9,603 nt of DNA from Verrucomicrobia bacterium UBA1211 (GTDB lineage Bacteria > Verrucomicrobiota > Kiritimatiellia > RFP12 > UBA1067). The position numbers and the translations under genes are program-made. Of the stretch, positions 6,501-9,603 are shown piece after piece. The first letter of the stretch is position 1; each line of letters begins with the position of its first letter. The stretch lies in the NCBI GenBank assembly GCA_002309585.1, contig DBXN01000160.1, positions 938 through 10,540 of the forward strand. Direction: 5' to 3'. The notes under the pieces are model-generated. The model had not been told where the DNA came from. It did no database searches and saw only the letters and a program-made list of their open reading frames with translations.

Positions 6501-8246
6501 CTCGCCGGGCAGAACATAAGGGAAATCATTTTTCGCCGTCGAGTGTCCGATCAAGTAGTAACGGTCCTCCCAGCCGAAATCGGAGTCGAGAAAACGGTCA
6601 TACTGGCTGGGAGCGAGCGCGAACTCATTCCCCGTTCCATCCTTCGTCCCGACCGACCATACCGTTTTCACCTCTTCCTCGGCACGGGCATGATCGATCA
6701 ACACCACGGTACCGGGCGCCGAGCCGAAGACCGCCGTCAGTTCCGCATGAGCGCCCAGCCGGATCATGGGACTCCGTTCATCGCCTTCAATGATCGCGGC
6801 GGTCCGACCCTCCCATCTCTCGAACCGGACATCGTCGGTCTCCGGAATGGCCGTCAGGGTAATCGGCCGGTCCGCGTTGGCGTAGGCGGTGATGGAGGAG
6901 ACGGCTTCGCCGTCACCCAGTTTAACCTTTCCCTTCCCTTCCGCCTTCACCTGGACGTTGTAGCCGAAAAGCCGGATCTCGGCCGTCTGCGGTCCCCAGG
7001 CCGGCGCGGTGGGATCGGGATTGTAGATGAACATGTAACGGTAGGCCTTATCCGATGTCGCGATGACCGTGTTCCACTGCCCCATCTCGGTGGGCTCGGT
7101 CGCCGCGGTGATGATCTCAAAGTTGTGGAACCAGTCCGAATCATTGGAACCGCAGATGACCGCGCCCGCAACGCGTGTGAAACCCTCCAAACCGTCCCTG
7201 CGCCCGAGGATCTGCGCATAGGTAAGGATGCAGCCGCCATTCTCGCCGAAATCCACCCCGTAACCGGTTCGGGTTCCATCCGTCTTCCCCTCATCGCAAG
7301 CCAGATTGACCATGGAGTCGCAATCGCCGTCAAAAGCATTCCGGGGTGAGTGAACACTATAGACATACCCGTTTGAAATAATCGACACCCCTTCGGCAAG
7401 AAGGGTCTGGTCGGACGGGACACGTTCCAGCTGCCCCACCTCCTTCCGATCCGCCGTCGTGAAGACCGCCCGCAACTCGCCGAGCCGTCCCACCCGAATG
7501 GTCGCGTCCGCGCTGGAGCCATCGGTGATCGCCGTGACCCGTCCTTCCCACCTCAGGAACGAATACCCTCCATCCGGAATGGCCGTCAGGGTAACCGGAT
7601 CGGAGAGCGAGGCATAGGCGGTAAGGGATTGGGCCGCCTCGCCATCCCCCAGCTTCACGCTTCCGCCAACGCCCGCTTTTGCAGTCACATTGTAACCGAA
7701 GAACTGAATCTCGGAAGTCTCGGGTCCGTATGTAACCGCTTCGGGATCCGGATTGTAGATGAAAAGATAACGGTAGGCTTGGGTCGAGGTCGCGTGGACC
7801 TCGTTCCACTGCCCCTTTCCCGTGTGGGTGGTCGGCGGCGTGAGGACATCGAAATGGCGGAACCAGTCCGGATCATTGGAACCGCAAATGACCGCCCCCC
7901 TCGCCCGTTGCCAACAGGTGGCGTGGTTACGGGAGAGAATCCGTGCGGAAGTCAGGATGCAGGTGCCGTCCGCACCGAGATCGACACCGTAAGCGGTACG
8001 GGTACCGTCCTTATTTGCGGCATCATACGTCAGATTGACATAGTTGCCCGCATTACCGTCAAACGCCCGTGCCGGAGGGGTGCTGCTACTATAATTATAG
8101 CCGCGCTGAATGGTGCCCACACCGGGGGCGAGCGCGGTCTGATCGGCGGGATCGCGTTCCACCTGTCCGGGAACGCCGTCACCCCGCGCGCGCACCGCCA
8201 CACCCGTCAACACAACGCCCAGAATCACCGTATACAGCTTCGCCAT
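3597..8246 (-). CDS. Secreted multi-modular GH92 family glycoside hydrolase (putative alpha-mannosidase)
   Basis: 1549 residues. Residues 1-20 are a signal peptide (cleavage likely after VRA). Residues 27-270 and 271-509 are two discoidin-like/InlB-like units. Residues about 530-702 resemble PL4 domain III (IGTKDG, GWEDRYYLIG, closing FDSVRLEGP) and about 703-803 look like an Ig-like linker. GH92 occupies about 805-1549. It carries PFSMVKLSPD (832-841), FSHIHEWTMAGLG (865-877), NTFSDVDGRW (1123-1132), GGWLGKGPAG (1188-1197), MEYSYDDW (1274-1281), TEGNGWQ (1339-1345) and GDEDQGQMSAW (1439-1449). In known GH92 enzymes, which are calcium-dependent exo-alpha-mannosidases, the EGNGWQ glutamate is the catalytic acid and the aspartates before GQMSAW supply the base, here E1340 and D1440/D1442. 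All are intact, so activity is expected. The acceptor loop GNQQSMH (1397-1403) departs from the common GNEPSHH, so linkage specificity is not assignable. The start has TGGAG 7 nt upstream. It is probably controlled by the adjacent XylR-like regulator. Confidence 0.93.
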   Translation of the reverse strand: MAKLYTVILGVVLTGVAVRARGDGVPGQVERDPADQTALAPGVGTIQRGYNYSSSTPPARAFDGNAGNYVNLTYDAANKDGTRTAYGVDLGADGTCILTSARILSRNHATCWQRARGAVICGSNDPDWFRHFDVLTPPTTHTGKGQWNEVHATSTQAYRYLFIYNPDPEAVTYGPETSEIQFFGYNVTAKAGVGGSVKLGDGEAAQSLTAYASLSDPVTLTAIPDGGYSFLRWEGRVTAITDGSSADATIRVGRLGELRAVFTTADRKEVGQLERVPSDQTLLAEGVSIISNGYVYSVHSPRNAFDGDCDSMVNLACDEGKTDGTRTGYGVDFGENGGCILTYAQILGRRDGLEGFTRVAGAVICGSNDSDWFHNFEIITAATEPTEMGQWNTVIATSDKAYRYMFIYNPDPTAPAWGPQTAEIRLFGYNVQVKAEGKGKVKLGDGEAVSSITAYANADRPITLTAIPETDDVRFERWEGRTAAIIEGDERSPMIRLGAHAELTAVFGSAPGTVVLIDHARAEEEVKTVWSVGTKDGTGNEFALAPSQYDRFLDSDFGWEDRYYLIGHSTAKNDFPYVLPGEADAWAGSSQGAGRRTQRVNILFDLASKGGKGPWSLFVDFADAQHTTPPLVKVEVNGEARKFLLPKGGGDASIKQGDFSKAVPYTVRIDLAPDEVRVGPNEVMITSIEGSWAIFDSVRLEGPVDARVNLDHGDAFVRRVRAGDYLIPGTQTQPLLVEVEHLAGVPVVRVEVDGNAVLTQTVESGAYLFEAPMPAVAEETLSGYRVFVDERLVREGTVTRSPQRDVGVAGYVNTRMGTAHSRWMLAPGPWMPFSMVKLSPDNEGEPGKGLWQGGYDPVIESVGTFSHIHEWTMAGLGTMPVTGSLKIKMGGASEQTGHADGYRSSIDKRSEICKAGYYAVRLTDYDIYAELTATDRCGFQRYTYPAGQTPRVMIDLLTPTEYTYSIVGCEMRQTGPRRIEGFSKQETPRVWSGDADQFYTVYFVLEFDRDITAFAGWESGVTWTGSGRTAQQPSSFGGYVEFDQAAGQTVVQLRSGISFVDLDGASNNLRREVEEPFGWDFERVRAANETAWNGLLGRVAISTCDRREKMRFYTNLYRSFCRNTFSDVDGRWNDPLDQVRQLGDSDARALGCDAFWNTFWNLNQVWNLIGPEWSARWVKSQMALYDAGGWLGKGPAGMRYVPVMVAEHEIPQMVSAWQMGIRPCESERLMAAFTKMQTTPAQKVGRGYAGNRNLVPYLAYHYVPSDKGTFSNSMEYSYDDWTVGQFALAIGRMDDYAVFNDRGRWWRNAVNPETGYCQLRDSGGAWKASFDPFSGSGYTEGNGWQLTYFVPQDVPALVDHIGRDRFLERLKWGFEQSCPLRYNAPGEHYAAYPVVQGNQQSMHFAFLFNWAGEPWESQKWVRSILDRYYGYGDADAWLGDEDQGQMSAWLVMAALGLFQTDGGCRAEPVYEIASPLYEEAVIELGNRFGRGAAFTIRAHGASRVNKYVQRAELNGEPLNTFLVDANEVLRGGTLELWMGPEPNREWGVR
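5846..6659 (-). repeat. Diverged duplicate of window positions 1-814
   Basis: The segment encoding residues 530-800 of the GH92 protein aligns codon for codon, without gaps, with positions 814-1 in the gene at the left edge. Identity is 204 of 271 residues by hand count. The direct orientation and shared upstream modules indicate tandem duplication of the locus. Confidence 0.85.
6714..8168 (-). repeat. Two tandem 732-bp coding repeats in the GH92 protein
   Basis: Units start at GQVER (8168) and GQLER (7436), a 244-codon period. The first is the SRNH-TCW subtype, closest to unit 2 of the 764-residue protein (shared TIQ-GYNYS and YVNLTYDA). The second is the GFTR/APAWGPQ subtype, closest to unit 3 of that protein. 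Confidence 0.87.
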
Positions 8247-8253
8247 GCAATGA

Positions 8254-8258
8254 CTCCA
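8254..8258 (-). promoter_or_regulatory. Ribosome binding site of the GH92 gene
   Basis: TGGAG on the minus strand lies 7 nt before the ATG at 8246, supporting this start. The signal peptide begins directly there. Confidence 0.6.
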
Positions 8259-8301
8259 CGGATTTCGATTATCAACCCAACCCTTCCCCCACGGTGAAGA
8301 T

Positions 8302-8331
8302 AGTTTACCCGAACGTGGACACGGCCGACAA
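8302..8331 (-). promoter_or_regulatory. Predicted promoter of the GH92 gene
   Basis: On the minus strand TTGTCG (8331-8326) and TAAACT (8307-8302) are separated by 18 nt, the same layout as at 3247-3276. The -35 hexamer overlaps the operator by three bases. A transcript starting about 7 nt past the -10 would have a leader of roughly 50 nt. Confidence 0.55.
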
Positions 8332-8364
8332 TTACATTATCCGTGATTTCAATTGCATTATCCG
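8329..8364 (-). promoter_or_regulatory. Direct-repeat operator, probable AraC/XylR-type regulator site (copy 2)
   Basis: CGGATAATGCAATTG (minus strand, 8350-8364) and CGGATAATGTAATTG (8329-8343) form a direct repeat with a 21-bp period and one mismatch. The 6-bp spacer AAATCA is identical to that of copy 1. It lies about 45 bp past the stop of the regulator gene and directly upstream of the GH92 promoter. Confidence 0.7.
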
Positions 8365-8408
8365 CAAACGGACAATGGGGTTGGCACCGATTCGGGGAGG
8401 CAGCACGG

Positions 8409-9590
8409 TTACGATTCGGATGAGCGGCGGCGGTAATTCTCCGCCGTCATCCCGACCGACGACTTGAAGATCCGGCAGAAATATTGCGGGGTCATGAACC
8501 CGGAACGGCGGGCGACCGTCTCAACGGGCAAAGCGGTGCGGGATAGCAACCGTTTCGCCTCCTCAATCCGGGAACGGACGATCTCCCGCTGGACCGTCGA
8601 GCCGAGGAGCCGCTTGAAGGCGTTCTCGACCGTCGTGTAGGAGTGACCCGTAAAGGCCGCGACATCGCTCGCGGTAAGATTGTTCGCAACATTCCGGGAG
8701 ATGAAGACGAGCGTATCGGAGACCCATTTGGGACTCAGCGCGTAGGTCTCGGTGGAGGAGCGCGGATAAAGCCCGCCCGGTTTCACCCGGATACGGGGCG
8801 GATCCCGCCGCGCCGCCTCCGACCGCATCATGCGTGACAGCACCGCCACCGCCGTCTCACCGACCCGGTGCGCGGCGTTGTCGATGGAGGAGAGCGTCGG
8901 GGCGGTGAAAGAGCAGACGAGCGGATCGTTGTCCACCCCCAAGACCGCCAGACGGTCCGGCACGGGAATCCCCGCTTCGCGGCAGACCGCCACCACCTGC
9001 CAGGCGCGGGTATCCTGACAGCAGAAGACGGCGGTCTTCTCCGGCAAGCCGCGCAACCAACGCGCAAGCTCCTTCGCATCCGTTCCCAACCCCACATGTT
9101 CCCTCCGGGTCACGGTTGCGGTGAAGGTGGCGAGCGCCTGACGGGGTGTTTTGAAGACCGTACAGCCGAATCCCCGTTCCCGGGCGAGACCGGCGAAGGC
9201 GTCGCGGCGGATGTCGGAATAGGCGAGCCCCTCATATCCGCAATAGGCGAAGGAGGTAAAGCGGCGGGAAAGGAAGTGTTCCGCCGCCAACCGTCCGATC
9301 GCCGTCTGGTCGCCGTCCACCGACCCGAACCCGAACGCGGGATATTCGTGCGCGCAGAAGACGTCCACCACCGGCAACCCGCTCATCGCCAGCCGCTTCG
9401 CGACACGGGCATCGGGCACACGCGCGATGACACCTGAAAACCCGTGAAGCCCGGAAGACCTCTCCAGCATCGCGACGGAGATGAACTCCAGCACCCAATC
9501 GCCCTCGCGCGGCGCGGCGGCGGCGATCCCCTCGCACACCCCCCGCCCATATGCGCGGTCGCGCTCAACGAGAATGGCGATCTTCTTCAT
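8409..9590 (-). CDS. XylR-like transcriptional regulator (LacI-type sensor, AraC-type DNA-binding domain)
   Basis: 393 residues, close to the 392 of E. coli XylR, whose architecture it shares. The N-terminal part, MKKIAILVERDRAYGRGVCE, is typical of this family. Residues about 1-270 form a periplasmic-binding-protein/LacI-like sugar sensor; PVPDRLAVLGVDND (209-222) and TLSSID (232-237) are hallmark segments. Residues about 285-390 form an AraC-type double helix-turn-helix: first helix pair around 306-327 (LTASDVAAFTGHSYTTVENA region), second around 355-376 (VETVARRSGF, YFCRIFKSSVG), ending with the usual YRRR. It acts in the cytoplasm as a sugar-responsive activator, most likely at the two 21-bp-period direct repeats downstream. 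The ligand is unknown; the XylR resemblance does not show that it is xylose. AAGGG abuts the ATG with no spacer, so the ribosome binding site is poor, but the N-terminal family match supports this start. Its promoter lies outside the window. Confidence 0.92.
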   Translation of the reverse strand: MKKIAILVERDRAYGRGVCEGIAAAAPREGDWVLEFISVAMLERSSGLHGFSGVIARVPDARVAKRLAMSGLPVVDVFCAHEYPAFGFGSVDGDQTAIGRLAAEHFLSRRFTSFAYCGYEGLAYSDIRRDAFAGLARERGFGCTVFKTPRQALATFTATVTRREHVGLGTDAKELARWLRGLPEKTAVFCCQDTRAWQVVAVCREAGIPVPDRLAVLGVDNDPLVCSFTAPTLSSIDNAAHRVGETAVAVLSRMMRSEAARRDPPRIRVKPGGLYPRSSTETYALSPKWVSDTLVFISRNVANNLTASDVAAFTGHSYTTVENAFKRLLGSTVQREIVRSRIEEAKRLLSRTALPVETVARRSGFMTPQYFCRIFKSSVGMTAENYRRRSSES

Positions 9591-9603
9591 CCCTTGAACT
9601 TAG

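Noticed and set aside
6369..7349. Long plus-strand open frame (326 codons) and many others opposite the minus-strand genes
   Set aside because: They are antisense to well-supported genes with recognisable domains, lack family motifs and ribosome sites, and recur at homologous positions of the repeats as expected from GC-rich codon use.
8365..8408. Terminator after the regulator gene
   Set aside because: No convincing stem-loop with a T run; the regulator transcript may read through into the GH92 gene.
8409..9590. Naming the regulator xylR and the pathway xylose use
   Set aside because: The architecture is shared by a broad family; no xylose isomerase or xylulokinase is nearby and the neighbours are GH92-type enzymes.

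Overview
The window is a carbohydrate-utilisation locus with four protein genes, all on the minus strand (transcription runs from high to low coordinates). It suggests a PVC-superphylum bacterium such as Kiritimatiellota, Lentisphaerota or Verrucomicrobiota. The reasons are GC-rich genes, a XylR-type regulator (LacI-like sensor plus AraC-type DNA-binding domain), large secreted multi-modular glycosidases with InlB-like repeats, and no SusC/SusD pair. That placement is an inference from gene content, not a phylogenetic result.

Layout in transcription order: (1) 9590-8409, a 393-residue XylR-like regulator. (2) An intergenic region of 162 bp with a promoter and a 21-bp-period direct-repeat operator. 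(3) 8246-3597, a 1549-residue secreted protein with two 244-residue repeats (discoidin-like plus InlB-like), a domain resembling polysaccharide lyase family 4 domain III, a linker, and a C-terminal GH92 (alpha-mannosidase family) catalytic domain. (4) An intergenic region of 406 bp with a degenerate 7-nt repeat tract next to the GH92 stop, an unexplained stretch, and a second copy of the promoter/operator block. (5) 3190-896, a 764-residue secreted protein made only of three copies of the 244-residue repeat. (6) 880 to beyond the left edge, a secreted protein whose 293 visible residues match the middle of the 1549-residue protein at about 75% identity, so it is probably a second GH92 enzyme cut by the window.

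Genes 5 and 6 together reproduce the architecture of gene 3, but split in two. They lie in the same reading frame, separated by one TAA codon and five further codons, and the second has its own ribosome binding site and signal peptide. The locus therefore looks like a tandem duplication of promoter, operator, binding modules and enzyme, followed by fusion or fission and by gain or loss of one repeat.

An 80-bp block is conserved (71/80 by hand alignment) upstream of both enzyme units. It holds two copies of a 15-bp direct repeat spaced 21 bp apart, the second abutting a -35-like hexamer. That geometry suits an AraC-family activator, and the adjacent regulator is the obvious candidate. The working model is that the regulator senses a sugar and switches on both units, whose products act outside the cytoplasm on a mannose-containing or related glycan.
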